Below the pieces are notes generated by a model, which saw nothing but the letters and a program-made list of their open reading frames with translations, was not told the DNA's origin and did not search any database. A stretch of DNA of 64,000 nucleotides, taken from positions 19,768,216-19,832,215 of the forward strand of contig CM070725.1 in the NCBI GenBank assembly GCA_036346275.1, written 5' to 3'. The position numbers and the translations under genes are program-made. Below, piece after piece: positions 10,950 through 22,189 of the stretch. The DNA comes from Otatea glauca (taxonomy: Eukaryota > Streptophyta > Magnoliopsida > Poales > Poaceae). How positions within the stretch are numbered: position 1 is the first letter of the stretch; every line of letters begins with the position of its first letter.

Positions 10950-11643
10950 GCAAGATAAACTACATAATACGGTTTATTTCTAATTTGTCTGGTCGAATCA
11001 GTGCATTTACCCCACTACTAAAGTTAAAATGGGGTCAAGAATTTGTGTGGGGAGCTGATTAATAGAAGGCTTTTGAGAGTATAAAGGAGTACTTATCTAA
11101 GCCTTTAATATTGGCTGCACCACAGAAGGGAATACCATTCAAGCTTTACATATCGACTGAGGAGGCAACAGCTGGAGCAGTTTTGGCACAGGAAATCAAT
11201 GGAAAGGCTAGGGTTATCTTCCACTTAAGTCAATGTCTAATTGATCTAGAGATAAGTTACCCTTCTATAGAGAAGCTTTGCTTATCTTCGTATTTCGCTT
11301 GCACCAAGGCATTACATATTGGCATCGATGTGTAAAGTCATCTGCAAAGCCGATGTAATAAAATACGTGCTCTTGGCTGATTCTGAGAGGTCGACTTTGA
11401 AAATGGGCCTGCACGCTTATTGAGTTCAACCTAATTTACAAATTGGCTAAAGCCATTAAAGGACAAGTGGTTGCCGATTTCATAACAGAGCATAGAGTTG
11501 ACACAGGTACCAACCTAGTGTCTGTTGCACCTTGGCACTTGATTTTTGAGGGATCAGTGTGCAGAGAAGGGGATGGTATCGGCATAATGCTAATATCCCT
11601 GAACGGGTTTAGTTTTGAGTTTGCATTCTTGGTGCGCCTAAAG
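10950..11643 (+). pseudogene. Tat RNase H and second (archaeal-type) RNase H, truncated (copy A)
   Basis: The first RNase H shows L-Y-I-S-T-E-E-A-T-A-G-A-V-L-A-Q-E and a Y-P-S-I-E-K-L-C-L segment (11135-11310). The second, extra domain starts near 11436 (K-G-Q-V-V-A-D-F-I-T-E-H, then W-H-L-I-F-E-G-S-V-C-R-E-G-D-G-I-G-I). In retroviral fashion the first domain decays and a second RNase H is added in Tat elements. In the catalytic D-G-S position this copy has E-G-S. Sequence stops mid-domain at 11643, where copia sequence begins. Confidence 0.75.
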
Positions 11644-11644
11644 T

Positions 11645-12536
11645 AGAAATCTGACAAATGTCCATCCTTCTGACAGAAAGTGCAAGTATACTTCGCCTTG
11701 ATAGAGGCAGAAGTAGCAGGAGGAGTAACCTTCTGATCAGAGATCCCATGAACAACCTCGGCAGATCTAAACACAGTGGTACTCACCCGGGGAACTACCA
11801 TGATCTCACCACTCTTGGAGCCATGCACAATGGTGGGAGGATGCACCGTAGTGTGCTCCAAGTAGTCAAATCCTAGACCTAATTGAATTGCCTAATCTTG
11901 GATTGGTCTAGAATGAGATTGAGCTTCTTCTTGCCTCCAACAAACTTCTCGAGGGTGCTCATGAGATACTCACACTCCAAAAAGAAAGAGGCACATGAAG
12001 AACAAGGTGGAGAAGAGGAAAAAGAAACAGAAAGAGAAGAACTACCAGTACGTGCATTTTTCTCTCTTAGCACGGCTGCCTCAATCTTGAGGGCCTCACA
12101 AGAAACGCAAGGGCATTTCTAATCCTAAGGGCTAAGTCTTCTAACTTCTTCCTAAGTTTGACTTGGATTTTATCCAAGTCCCCCTCAATCTCAGCACATC
12201 GCAAGCAACTTTCTTGTGACTTAACTAATAAGTCCTTAGCAAGATTAGCACACTTGACATTTAAAGATTCATTGTCAAATTTTAGTTGCCTACAGCCCTC
12301 ACATGAGCTGACTGAATCCTTAGAAGCGTGCATTTCAAGTTCATCGTTTCTAAAATAAAGCTTCCTAAGGTGATCGCTCATGGTATTAATTTCAGCAAGC
12401 AATTTAGGGCAATTTTTACATGGAGTAGAGTGAGCACGAAGAAAACTAGCCTCAACAGGAATAGCATTAACAGAACTAGTGCTAGCATTTTTCGACCTAA
12501 GACCATCAAGTTCAGCAAGCACACTATTATGTATGG
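11645..12536 (-). pseudogene. copia gag-pol segment: Cys-rich coiled coil and zinc-knuckle motif
   Basis: The stretch 12522-12067 encodes repeated C-x2-C motifs (C-K-N-C, C-E-G-C, C-L-R-C) spaced by Leu/Glu/Lys-rich heptads, such as L-K-F-D-N-E-S-L-N-V-K-C. This is characteristic of the gag C-terminal half of large plant copia elements. Downstream in another frame a Y-T-C-T-F-C-Q-K-D-G-H-L motif (about 11700-11660) is a zinc knuckle. The end at 11645 is an abrupt junction with Tat sequence. Confidence 0.6.
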
Positions 12537-15500
12537 TGTCGGGACCTGAATATGCAAATCCAGACCCTCTGTGTATACTGCACTAGTCCAGGATCATGCT
12601 AGTGCACACAGGCTCAACATCGGTAAGTATCACAATCATAGACAGCGGAAATATTATGAAAGACATCATATATTAAATAATACTAGTTGAATGACCTTAA
12701 GGTCAACTTACATGACTATTCCTTGCAAGGTTAAACAACAAATTAAACTTCAGCGGAATGAAAACGTAGACAACCCTTCAGCATACCACAAGCAACTGAC
12801 AAGGCTTGCACCCTAAACATTCGTCTCTTTCTGGTACTTCTCCTCCAGCATGGATGTAGACTCCTCAACTGATGATGTTGTTGTGGGCAAGGGTGAGTAC
12901 TTAAAGCAATTCTATGTAACTATATGCAAGGCTTATTCCAAAGGAAAGGCTATTATGGCTATTTGGCAATAAGCAGCATTTACGAACAAATACAATAAAT
13001 AGATTGTAAAGACTGTAAAACAAATAACAGTAATAGATAGATTCAACATTTCTCAAGTAAACCAAGTTTTCCAATCCTAAGTCAAGTTCCAACCTTCTAT
13101 ATGGAAATCCCGCCATCCCAACCAAGTTTTCCATTTAATTAAACTAACCCTTAACTGTAATTCCTAAGCATTGCTCAATACCACGAGCATGGCTATTCAA
13201 ATAGTTTTACACTCTGTAGAGGTTATGCACTTTACCCACACGACATGATCGTCTCCTGGTGCCATGCAATTAACACACTTCCTTTGGTGTGTTGGCGGAG
13301 AGATCATGACAAAGCCTTTATAATGCTCTGGCTTAACCCAGTACTACCCGCTAAGGTTTCAACACTGGTGGGTCTAAAAACCACAACCAATGCCCCCCTC
13401 TTGCGCCATGTGAATTACTCCATAACTCGGGAACTCACACCGCCATTGATAGTACCAAGGTAAGACATTGCAAATTAATCAGCTAGGTTGTCCCATACGA
13501 GACATGTGGTTGCATGATTGACTCAGGTCAAAGGCTTACAAGGTTAAGTCCTTAGGATGATCGAAGCAAGACTTTCACATACCCTCTCTGCCCATCGGGC
13601 CCACCTTGGCATAACCGCCCCTTGACACTTGCCCCAATCTAAATGATTACCACCCCATTTGATTACGAAGCACCACGTGCCATCAACAATTCAACATCGT
13701 TACGTGACATGACTCGCCACTACAACTCAATCTCATTGTGTGATCTCACATGACACACAAGTTCATATAATTGTTCCATATTCCATTAGTCAAGATTAGT
13801 TATCAATGATTCAAGTACATGTGATGACGTGGCATGGCTGAGCAGCTAACATGGTCTAACCATCCCATGTTGATTTCAATACCAACCAACTATAGTGATC
13901 CAATCTAGGGTCACAATAGATTATGGCATACAACTGACAAGGTAGGGTTTAGATCAATTTGGTATAATAGCTAAGTCCCAATTTAATTGAAAACAATTGT
14001 ACATGTGAAATAGCATGCAATAGAGTAAAACAATATAGCGATTTTGTAAACATAGGTTCAACATGATCAAAGTACAACTTGCCTTAAAGAAGCCCTTATT
14101 CTTGTTCTGGACCTTGGTCTTGAGTCGACAAATCTTCCTCGAAAACGTCGCACAATTCAACGTCTACGCGAAATGAGAGAGAACAACAAATAAACACCAA
14201 AATAGAGAGCAAACAATCTCTAAAATCAAATAAAATTGACCATTAAATAGATCTCAATTTTAAATTTTTTTAGAAATTTGAATCACCTCAATCGGAGGTT
14301 GTATGAAGAAGAATGGGCTCGTGGAAGATTCAAAAATCATAAAAACCTGAAAATTAGAAAATACCAAATTACCCAAATTATTTGTATATTGGAAAAATAG
14401 TTTAATGCATTAGCATGACATTAGGGTGACGTCAGCCCTGGCTCGGATCGCTCCCGCGCCGACACGTGCCCTCTGGTCCACTGGACCGGATCCACGAACC
14501 TCATCGGGTCTACGGTGGGCTTGGTCCACGCAGATCTGGACCGCTGACACGTGGGCCCCACGGACTGCCGCGTCAGCACGTGACCCAGCGCTACCTGGCA
14601 CCCACGCAGCCTACCACACAAGCGCCACATCAGTGATTGTGCCCACGTGGTTGACACATGGCAACGAAGCGTCAAGCCACGTCAATGGCGGCGGCGCGAG
14701 GACCTAGGGTCGGCGGCGGCGACCAAGGGGATACCTTCGGATCGAGCTTGACAAGCTGGGTTCAGTGACATGACCAGATCCATGTTTTGCTCGTGGGAAC
14801 GAAGTCGGCGAGGTCTTCTTCAACGGCGGCGGTGACCTCCGCGGTGATCTTCTTCTCCGACGAGTTTCCGGCGAATCCAAGGCGCACACCGTGTAGATCT
14901 CGCGATGGCAAACACGATGCAATTGGTCCTGAGCTTCGCGGTGGCTTGATGGTGATGCATCGGTGCTTTCCTCCTTGCGGCAACGCTCGCTGAAGATCCT
15001 CAATTGCGATTAAACGATGGCTAATTCGGTGCAATTGATTGAGGGCTTTTGATGCGGACCAGATTGTGCAGCCGGGGCATCCCTTAAATAGCGCTAGGAG
15101 TCCACGCCTTGCCAGCCTCCCACACGGTCTCCATGCCCACCACGGCTCGAGCTCAAAGTCCTATTCGGAGAAGACAAAGCCACAACTTGCCATGTGGCAG
15201 AACGGACGGGCTTGATTCAATAAGACGTGGCCAAATCCAGCACGTTCGCGAAATCAAACGGTCACAAATAGATAACATTCAACCAATGCGCTTTACTTTC
15301 CACTGCACGATTACAATCTGATGGCGGAGATGAGCTAGGGTTTCCCAATGATGATAGCCGCACGATTGCCATCCAATGGCCAGAACCTCATCCATCTGAG
15401 TGGCGCGAAGGTAACCACATGTTGGAAATCCAACTGTTGACGCCCTAACTTTTAGAAACAAGCCAAACGGCCCAAGGAGCACAGTAACGGCTCTGGCCCA

Positions 15501-15817
15501 AAACTGTTCATAACTATTTTCTCGGGTTTTCTTTTTAAAATAATTCTAGAAATTCATTTAATTATTTTTAGGCAATAAACATATCAGGAAAAATCCAAAA
15601 CAATTCTCATAAAAACTTTGAGATATTTTGAGCTCAAATAAAATATTTTTGGCGAAACCTTATATTATCCTTGTATATATTTAATTAATTTTCACAAAAG
15701 GCCAATATACATATTCTGAAATTAATTCAAATAAATTCCAAAAAAATCCAATAAATTCCAGAAAATCACAAAAGGCACAAATGATATTAAAATAATATTA
15801 AAGGAAAATTTCTCACA
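12537..15817 (-). mobile_element. Long-LTR element of family X, copy 1 (3281 bp)
   Basis: The lower end reads TGTCGGGACC, followed by words shared with copies at 31371-36330 and 57771-61048. The upper end is ...TTTCTCACA. Its length almost equals copy 3 (3278 bp), and both have TG...CA ends with no gag or pol, so this is best read as a solo long LTR. A hairpin (12580-12605) and a palindrome TGACCTTAAGGTCA (12692-12705) are conserved. No target duplication is visible (TATGG before, CGCCG after), and copia sequence at the site is missing, so the site was rearranged. The GC-rich part (14420-15420) contains short frames I do not believe are coding. Confidence 0.65.
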
Positions 15818-15819
15818 CG

Positions 15820-17697
15820 CCGACTCCTGAATTGGAGGCTTCTTGTTGTGGTTCTTATCGATGTAATCATTCTTTGCCGAACCACCGGTCTCGTTCTTTG
15901 ACTTCTCTAGTTTGGGGCAATTCGCTCGAATGTGGTTAGGGCCACCACACTCGAAGCAGGTCATCATGCCACCTCTCTTCCTCCCTCTCACCCTCTTGTA
16001 GGCATGAGAAAACTTGCGACCAAGAAGAGCAAGCTCATTTTCTGGAAATTTTTCCAGTTGGTCATCGCTTAGCTCGCAAAGGGTGGAGAGGAAAAACCAA
16101 CATAAGAATCAGAAGAAGAATATCCAATGGGATCGGTAACCAAAGCCATCGACTGAGATTTCGTCTTCTGAGAGACGACATCGATCTCATGAGTCTTGAG
16201 GCGAGAATAAAGCCCGTCAAGAGTCAGAGACGATAAGTCGGTGGTGTCCTTGATGATGGTCACCTTCATCTCCTAAACTCTAAGATCGAGTGCAGTCAAG
16301 AAATGGCGAGCATTATCCGTGGCAAAGTATATGCAACCAACTGCTCGAAGATCGCTCAAAAGCTTATTAAAGCGACTGAAACACTCATCAAGACTCTCAC
16401 CAACATGTTGTTCAAACTTTTTGTACTCACGCTTGTACTGGTCCTGCCTCACGGTCTTGATTTGAGTAGTGCCCTCATGGTAAGCATCGAGGGTCACCCA
16501 AATCTCATGAGTGGAACGAATGTGAGAAATCCTATCATACATGATGAGGACATCCCAACCAAGGATACAAACGTTGCCCCTTCTTCTTCTACGACGGCTA
16601 CTTCGTCCCCGACCGTCGCTGTTTCGACCGCTACTTCGTCTACGACGTCTGGAGGGCTTAATCCGGAAGCAAGTCCTTTCCATCCACCTTTGCTGGACCA
16701 GCACGCCAAGAACATCCACCGAGGACAGCCCACGCGCCAAGGAAGGCCAAAGATAAAGCCCAATTCGTCGCCGAGTCCTGTTCGGCCATCCAGGAATAGC
16801 AGTACTTCAAACGGACGCCACGGCCACATCCGAACTCCGTTTTCGACGTTCGATAACTCGTTTGAAAGGTATCGAGATAACCTTTCCAATGGATCTAATC
16901 CCGAGGCCAAACTCCTCCTGAAGAGAAGGGAAATCATAGAACAATCTCACGGGACAGAAATTCCAGGTGCTGCGCCACCTTTCTTTTGGGACCAAGGCCC
17001 ATGTACTCTTAGGGTTCCACCCCTCCTTTGGCCAGCGCCCCTCTCCTGGCTGCCGCACCACTCCTGGGCGCCTCCCTTGTGTGGGTACCCCTTTATATTG
17101 GGTTCTCACCCCTGTTATTTGTTTTTTGAGGTTTTGTTGTGTTTTGGTAGACCCCGTGTGCGTTCCTCCTCGTGTTTGCGCGTGTCGACTAGATCGCCTG
17201 AGCCGAGAAACAGAACCTCAACTTGTTCTCTTTGTTTGATTTCAATACTACCTTTTCGGTTTGCTTCATACTTTGCTCTTGCGGGTTCTCGTTTTATTGT
17301 AGGAACTACTGATCATTGGATCTTGTATCTGTGTGGATTTGGCATTGTGATTGCGAAGCTCCCAACCTGTTTGGTAGGAAGCCCTAAATTCGGTGCCATC
17401 AACACCTCCAAAACAACGTATCATCATCTCACCGAAAGATCGGGATCGCCGTTCCCATCAATACTCACTGCGGTTAAGACCCTGTATGAGAATGTTCCTT
17501 GCCTTAGCGTTCGCCTCAACGTCAGCCATTTTGTCGGTCATGACGTTTTCATCAGCAAGAACCTCATACAGGAGTTTCACCTTCTGCCATATCAGGAAGC
17601 CCTGGGTAGTGACGTATAACTCCATTCGCGATTTCCAAAACGAAAAATTAACTCCAGAAAAAATAGGAGGCTTGTTGGAATACTTGTCCATCAACAT
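15820..17697 (-). pseudogene. copia gag with zinc knuckle, interrupted by a solo LTR
   Basis: The start at 17697 lies 40 bp from the primer site. The N-terminal part (17697-17461) has the F-S-G-V-N-F-S-F-W-K-S-R-M-E gag motif. After removal of 16542-17460 it continues with D-R-I-S-H-I-R-S-T-H-E-I-W (16541 downward), a Y-H-E-G-T block, Y-K-K-F-E-Q-H-V-G-E-S and R-F-N-K-L-L-S-D-L, typical of the UBN2/copia gag family. The zinc knuckle C-F-E-C-G-G-P-N-H-I-R-A-N-C lies near 15970-15925. Role: capsid and RNA packaging. Frame changes occur near 16270 and 16000. Confidence 0.75.
16542..17460 (+). repeat. gypsy solo LTR (919 bp) inside copia gag
   Basis: It starts TGATGAGGACATC and ends GTTCCCATCA (TGATG/CATCA inverted ends), flanked by ATACA (16537-16541) and ATACT (17461-17465), a 4-of-5 target duplication. 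Its first 13 bases match the 5' LTR start of the gypsy element at 2066-2827, and both contain a TTTCCAATGGAT segment, so they are the same family. Removing it rejoins the copia gag frame. A long open frame running across it on the plus strand is a chance product. Confidence 0.75.
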
Positions 17698-17737
17698 GGC
17701 TCTTGAGAGCGATCAAGATCTATGAAAGAGCAAAATC

Positions 17738-17750
17738 GGCTCTGATACCA
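17738..17750 (-). other. copia primer-binding site, initiator tRNA-Met
   Basis: The minus strand reads TGGTATCAGAGCC, a perfect match to the standard plant copia primer site. It sits 2 bp from the LTR edge at 17753 and 40 bp before the gag start. Confidence 0.85.
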
Positions 17751-17752
17751 AT

Positions 17753-19350
17753 TGAAGGATCAAGATGGCAATCAGAGGGGGTGAATGATCGCAAAATAAA
17801 ATTTTTCCACTCAAAACAATCCAAACAACATCCTCACATCAAACAGACAAAGCGAAGAAAGCGAAAATCTCAAAGTTCTTAGCAGTGGGCAGCACTACCG
17901 CAAACTCCGCACTACCAGGTACTGTAGCGGTAGTGCCGGCACAGTAGCTACAGTAAAATCAGCCTGAAAACAGTGTTTTTAGCCAGAGTCCAAAAAGAGA
18001 AATCGCGAAATATTTTGATTGGTTGATCCAAACTCAATGAAAATTTGTGGACACCTTCCTAAGGATGTCAGGAACCTATTCCAACCATCGATTGCAAGAA
18101 TTGATGTCAAAGTTCTGACCTTTTTCAAATTTACGGAACGGTGCACTAAAACGGGTTGATCCTCTCATGAACAAAAATCGATTTCTTGTAAGAAAGAACA
18201 TAAGACTTGCCTAGATGATTGGGATATGGTCTGAAGAAGACTCATCCATCAATCATACATCCTCAGCAAAAGATCCAAAAGCGTGTAGAAGGAGGGGAGG
18301 CAAATCCAAATTGCATAAATGTAAATTGCAAGTATGTAAAGACTGAATTTAAGTGCGTAATGTAAATGCGGAGAATAAATTCAGAATTGAGAGGAATGGT
18401 TTTTCATTTCTGGAAGAGAGGTTTACAAAGCCTCACAACAAAGTGGGCAAAGCTCAAAGGAGCATAGAAACCTCTAAAACCTTCAAGAAGGGGAAGACAC
18501 CCCTACCCCTCTATTTATAATACTCTTGAGTCATGCTCCACCCTTGGATGAGTCATAAACCCTAAGGCACACTATCAAGGGTTAGGATTGACCCACTCAT
18601 ACAGTCATGCAAGGGCTAACCCAAAACCCAACAAGCAAATGAGTTTTCTTGCACGGTTTTCAAAGCGTACTAACTAGACCTGCTAACCTATCAACTAGAC
18701 CATGATCTAATGGCTCTCATTGATCAATGCAGCGCCTAACTAGCATCTCGTCCATTCCTTATCTTCATGGCTTGCCACGACTCCTTCTCGATCATCTTCC
18801 GGCGATCCCCGATCATCTGAACCTCTGGTGCACCTCGCCTAGTCCCGATCATCCTTCGCCTCACCATTATCTAGCTTCGTCAACCTGCAGCCATTAAACA
18901 AGGAAACATATCACATAGCATTGCCCACAATTTTTAAAATTGAAATCCCACAAATTCGTTTGAAGAACGACACTACCGCTCCCTGGGGCCGGTAGTGCCG
19001 CTTTTGCCGGCACTACCGCTACCCAGAGGCCGGTAGTGCCGCTCCCTTGAAATCCTGAAAAATCCTCTCTCTATAAAATAACTACCGCCTATTGGAGCCC
19101 GGTAGTGCCGCTTTTGCTGGCACTACCGCTCCTAGAGGGTGGTAGTGCCACTCCAACAGACTCAACTTAAATTGCTTCAAATTTGAAAATCTAATTCAAA
19201 TCAAACTCAAACTCAAACTCAAGCACTTCATGCTAAAACACAATCAATTACTCATCACCATCAAGGATAAACCTCCAAATGGTCTTTCACAAGAAATTGA
19301 CGTCCATGGCCCAGGTTAGGTAGTTGCTCCTATCAAGCACTAGTGCATCA
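17753..19350 (-). repeat. copia 5' LTR (about 1.6 kb)
   Basis: The inner end is certain: TGAAGGATCAAG directly beside the primer site. The outer end is inferred at the ...AGTGCATCA at 19350, because plant LTRs start TG (here TGATGCACTAGTG on the minus strand); the second LTR is missing, so it cannot be checked. The LTR contains a cluster of GGTAGTGCCG/CGGCACTACC hairpins near both ends (17888-17960 and 18971-19155). Confidence 0.6.
18971..19155. repeat. Array of CGGCACTACCG/CGGTAGTGCCG hairpins
   Basis: Within the copia LTR the words CACTACCGCT and GGTAGTGCCG alternate at least three times. Each pair can form a stem of 7 to 11 bp around a short loop. The spacers (CCCTGGGG, ACCCAGAGG, CCTAGAGG) are also related, so this is a diverged tandem repeat of a hairpin unit. 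Confidence 0.6.
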
Positions 19351-20461
19351 AATTCCCTATTTGCGATGTGAGATATGCTACCTATAGCATTGTATAACAA
19401 CATAAATAGGTACACCATGTACCGAATGAGTTAAGACATGTGTTATTGCAATAGAATGACTTTCATAAGTAGTAATGTCAAATTTACATATTTCCAGTAA
19501 TTTCCTATCAATTTCTACTACTTTCCTAGGCATAGAATAATTCTATACTCACAAATCAGTAAAAAACAATTTTTGGTATTTAAGTAAATTGCAAAAGTCT
19601 TAAATAAAAGAACCAAAAAACTTTCAAGTATTAATTTGCAATTTTCCACCTAGTGGAAGGCCCAATACTCTATTCCGAAAGTTCTAGGGTCTTTATTGCA
19701 AAATTCTGATCTCAAAGGACCTATTTTAGTAAACCAATTAATTGCGTGTAATTTCGAAAATCCCAAAGGGCCTTTCTACCAAAGCAGTAATGGCCGGTCT
19801 GGTCTAATCTAGACTGCTGGGCCTTACGGGACAAATCTGGCAGCTCAAATAGGGCCTTTGTATGTTGTGTGTAACGGGCATTATGGTTTCCCTTAACTCT
19901 AGCACGACCGTCCCCTTGCCCGCACACACGCGCAAAGCAGCGACGGTAGGGTCAGTCGGTGCCCGGGCGATAGTGACGCGTGTGGTAGCGACAGCGACCC
20001 GAGGTGATAAGGCTCGATGGCAGCGGCGTCCCGTGGTGCCCGCGCACCCAATCGGTCCCAGATCGATGCGGCGATGGTGCGCACCCAGTGCCCATCCTCG
20101 TCCTCACCATGGATGACGGTGGTAACTGCTTCAGTGTCCTCTCCATCCTCGACGAGGATGGAGTCAAAGCCCCTAGCCTTGCCCGCACACACGCAAAAAG
20201 GCGACCTCGGCTTGGCATTGCCGCGGAGGCGACGGTACAGGCGCGGAGGCACGTCAGCAACCATGGCGCAGAGGTTCTGAGGTCGTCCCATCCTTCTTAT
20301 TTGATGAGTCAGCATGAAGGTGACGGCGATGATGACATTGTTGTGGCAACAACGAGCGACACAGGGCGACGCACGGCACACCTTGCCCGATAGCGAGGTC
20401 CTTACCCCAATGGAGCCTGACGACGTGCGCAGATGGCGAGATCGATCTGACTATGGCGTGC
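19351..20461. other. Unassigned: AT-rich stretch, then GC-rich stretch
   Basis: From 19351 to about 19860 the DNA is AT-rich with no feature I recognise. From 19860 to 20461 it becomes GC-rich, with a repeated block around CCTTGCCCGCACACACGC at about 19914 and 20178. Open frames exist on both strands here (up to 160 codons) but show no known motif and are of the kind GC-rich DNA produces by chance. The GC-rich sequence resumes after the solo LTR at 21152. Confidence 0.4.
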
Positions 20462-21146
20462 TGTTTGCATCCAAATTTGATAAGGTATGATTTATTCATC
20501 TGGCTAAAAGATAAATAGGTATTTTTGGTCGATATCGGTTTAAAAAAGAAAAGCTATCTTAAGATTAGGATTATGGCTGATATTGGTTTAAACATTAAAT
20601 TTTGATCTGTACAAAGCTGATACGGATTATGGTTGTCAACTTATTAAAAAAAGATAAAATCGGCCGATGCAATATAAAAGGGGATTGAGAGCAAGCAGAA
20701 AGAACAACACAATCAATTAAATAACTTGCATCTAGTTTTTATTTATTTTCCTATCAATTAGGAGCAGCTTTGTAATTTAGACTCTTGTAATCCGATTTTG
20801 ATCAATAAAGTTCCGCATCGCTGATTGTTGATCTTCTTCGATTACGTTAGGTTTGGTTTTCTCCGATCTCGTTGCGCATCGCTTTTTCTGAAAAAAATCT
20901 ACCTTTTACCATATAATCAGTCTTAATCGGTTGTTTAGACTTATTGTTACCCTTGATTTGATCGGCTATTAATAGCTGTTTGAATCGTTCCTGATTGTCA
21001 CGTTAGATCGGCTTTGAGCGTATATTTTTCTATCTATCTTGCCGATTGCAAGATCAAATCGGCTGGCACGCGTCGAACCTAATTGAATATGGTGTTCTCG
21101 TGTATTTGAACCGACAAATCCGTCGTCACATTTTTCGACGTCAACA
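20462..21146 (+). repeat. Tat-family solo LTR (685 bp), perfect CGTGC target duplication
   Basis: It starts TGTTTGCATCCAAATTTG and ends GACGTCAACA, flanked by identical CGTGC copies (20457-20461 and 21147-21151). It is homologous in the same orientation to the LTR of Tat copy D (54933-55620) and, inverted, to the LTRs of copy B. A TATA-like AATATAAAAGG (about 20671-20681) and an AATAAA (about 20802) mark the U3/R region. No internal sequence remains. Confidence 0.9.
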
Positions 21147-21151
21147 CGTGC

Positions 21152-21308
21152 CATGGAGGCAGCGCCTGTGCTTGGGTCACGGTGGTGGCGACGCACTTAG
21201 AGGCGTGCGTGCTACTGCCTATACACACATACAGTGGTCACCGGGGGCGCATGCACGGAGACACTCGGGTGGTTAGCCGGTTGGCAGCGATCGGCGAGGA
21301 CGCACAGA
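21152..21308. other. GC-rich flank between Tat solo LTR and hAT element
   Basis: 157 bp of GC-rich DNA continuing the composition of 19860-20456. Similar composition reappears just beyond the far end of the hAT element (40811-40870), consistent with one original GC-rich segment split by both insertions. No gene is recognised. Confidence 0.4.
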
Positions 21309-22189
21309 CAAGTATTCAAATTTCATTTTCGAATAAAATCTCACCTGTGACCAAAATCGGAAATTTCACCAAAATCTCGGTATTTCAAACAAACCTCGTC
21401 CGAAATTCAAAAACTAAAATTCAAATCTGGTCCATTTGCAATCGAAAAAACCCGAATTTCGGTCGGTTGATCCGAAATTTTGGTGGTTTTGTACCGGCAG
21501 AAAACTGGGTCAAACAACGACGGAAAATTTTGAAATTGTTTTTGGAGAGTCCTGACTGATTGGTGATATTGAAAAAAAATTCATATAATTATGAAGTCTG
21601 TGTAATTTTTAAAAATTCAAACATTACTACTGTCCTGATAAAATGCTGACCGGCAATTTTGAACTGAATGAAAAATGGGACAAACCACGTTATAAATATT
21701 TGAAATGTTTTGTACATGATTCTGACATGTCAATAATCTTTCCATAAAATTTTCAGGTGATGATGAAGCTCAAGAAATTTTTAAAAATTCGGATAGCGGT
21801 GATGTCCGAATGGAAAATGGTTGAGAGTACATTAGAAAATTTTAAATTTTTGATTGGATAGTTGTGATGCATCATTAACCTTGCCTTAAATTTTTTAGAT
21901 GATTATCAATTTGTAAAGTTAGAAATTTTGGCAGCATTTCGATTGAAATTCGGAGTTTGAGAGTCACATTTGGAAACAATCAATGTATATTTGCATGACA
22001 ATTAATAGGCACGAAATAAAATCGATACATATGACAATTTATCACATATTTGCATCACAATAAAATCAATGTATATTTGTATCACGTACATACCAGTAAT
22101 AGTACGCTTATGGTGCAAACTCTACCTCCGTGTTATCGACATTGACCTTGTGATACCTCCTCTCGTGTTGGTGCTTTTATTCTTCCCAG
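21309..22189 (-). other. 3' subterminal region of the hAT element
   Basis: AT-rich sequence between the end of the transposase tail and the proposed left terminus. It contains CCGAATTTCGG (21452-21462) and CCGAAATTTTGG (21472-21483), similar to the CGAAATTTCG decamers near the other end. Such clustered subterminal words are usual transposase-binding sites in hAT elements. No coding sequence is seen. Confidence 0.45.

Larger units (their letters stand above)
5702..11643 (+). mobile_element. Tat-type Ty3/gypsy retrotransposon, copy A, truncated at both ends
   Basis: The order is gag (5702-7600), protease (about 9050-9740), RT, RNase H and the first part of a second RNase H, ending abruptly at 11643 against copia sequence. 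There are no LTRs, no primer site and no integrase. The block is homologous throughout to copy B (41244-52969, minus strand). Having two RNase H domains is the diagnostic feature of the Tat lineage. A hAT MITE is inserted at 7690-8428. Every domain contains stops or frameshifts. Confidence 0.8.
11645..19350 (-). mobile_element. Ty1/copia retrotransposon, 5' half (LTR, PBS, gag, start of pol)
   Basis: On the minus strand: a 5' LTR (17753-19350), initiator tRNA-Met primer site (17738-17750), gag starting at 17697, zinc knuckle near 15930-15975, then a Cys-rich coiled-coil segment (12522-12067) and a second zinc-knuckle-like motif (about 11660-11700). It stops at 11645 against Tat copy A, so protease, integrase, RT and RNase H are missing. 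Two later insertions interrupt it: 12537-15817 and 16542-17460. The long gag with Cys-rich coiled coil resembles SIRE/Maximus-type copia elements. Confidence 0.65.

Noticed and set aside
14410..15034. Several overlapping frames of 60-100 codons in the GC-rich part of family X copy 1
   Set aside because: Frames on both strands, no motif, and not kept in copy 3 at the equivalent position.
12532..15822. Target duplication for family X copy 1
   Set aside because: TATGG on the left and CGCCG on the right do not match, and some copia gag is missing at the site, so a simple insertion is not supported.
16303..17619. 438-codon open frame on the plus strand, the longest in the window
   Set aside because: It runs antisense through copia gag and then straight across a gypsy solo LTR with its own target duplication; the translation has no known motif and changes character at the insertion borders.
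2828..19350. Idea that the copia remnants at 2828-5701 and 11645-19350 are two halves of one element split by Tat copy A
   Set aside because: Their LTRs differ fully (295 bp starting TGTTATATATC against about 1.6 kb), and the middle domains are absent on both sides.
19899..20381. 160-codon minus-strand frame in GC-rich DNA
   Set aside because: Equally long frames exist on the other strand, no motif is recognisable, and GC-rich DNA has few stops. Kept only as part of an unassigned segment.
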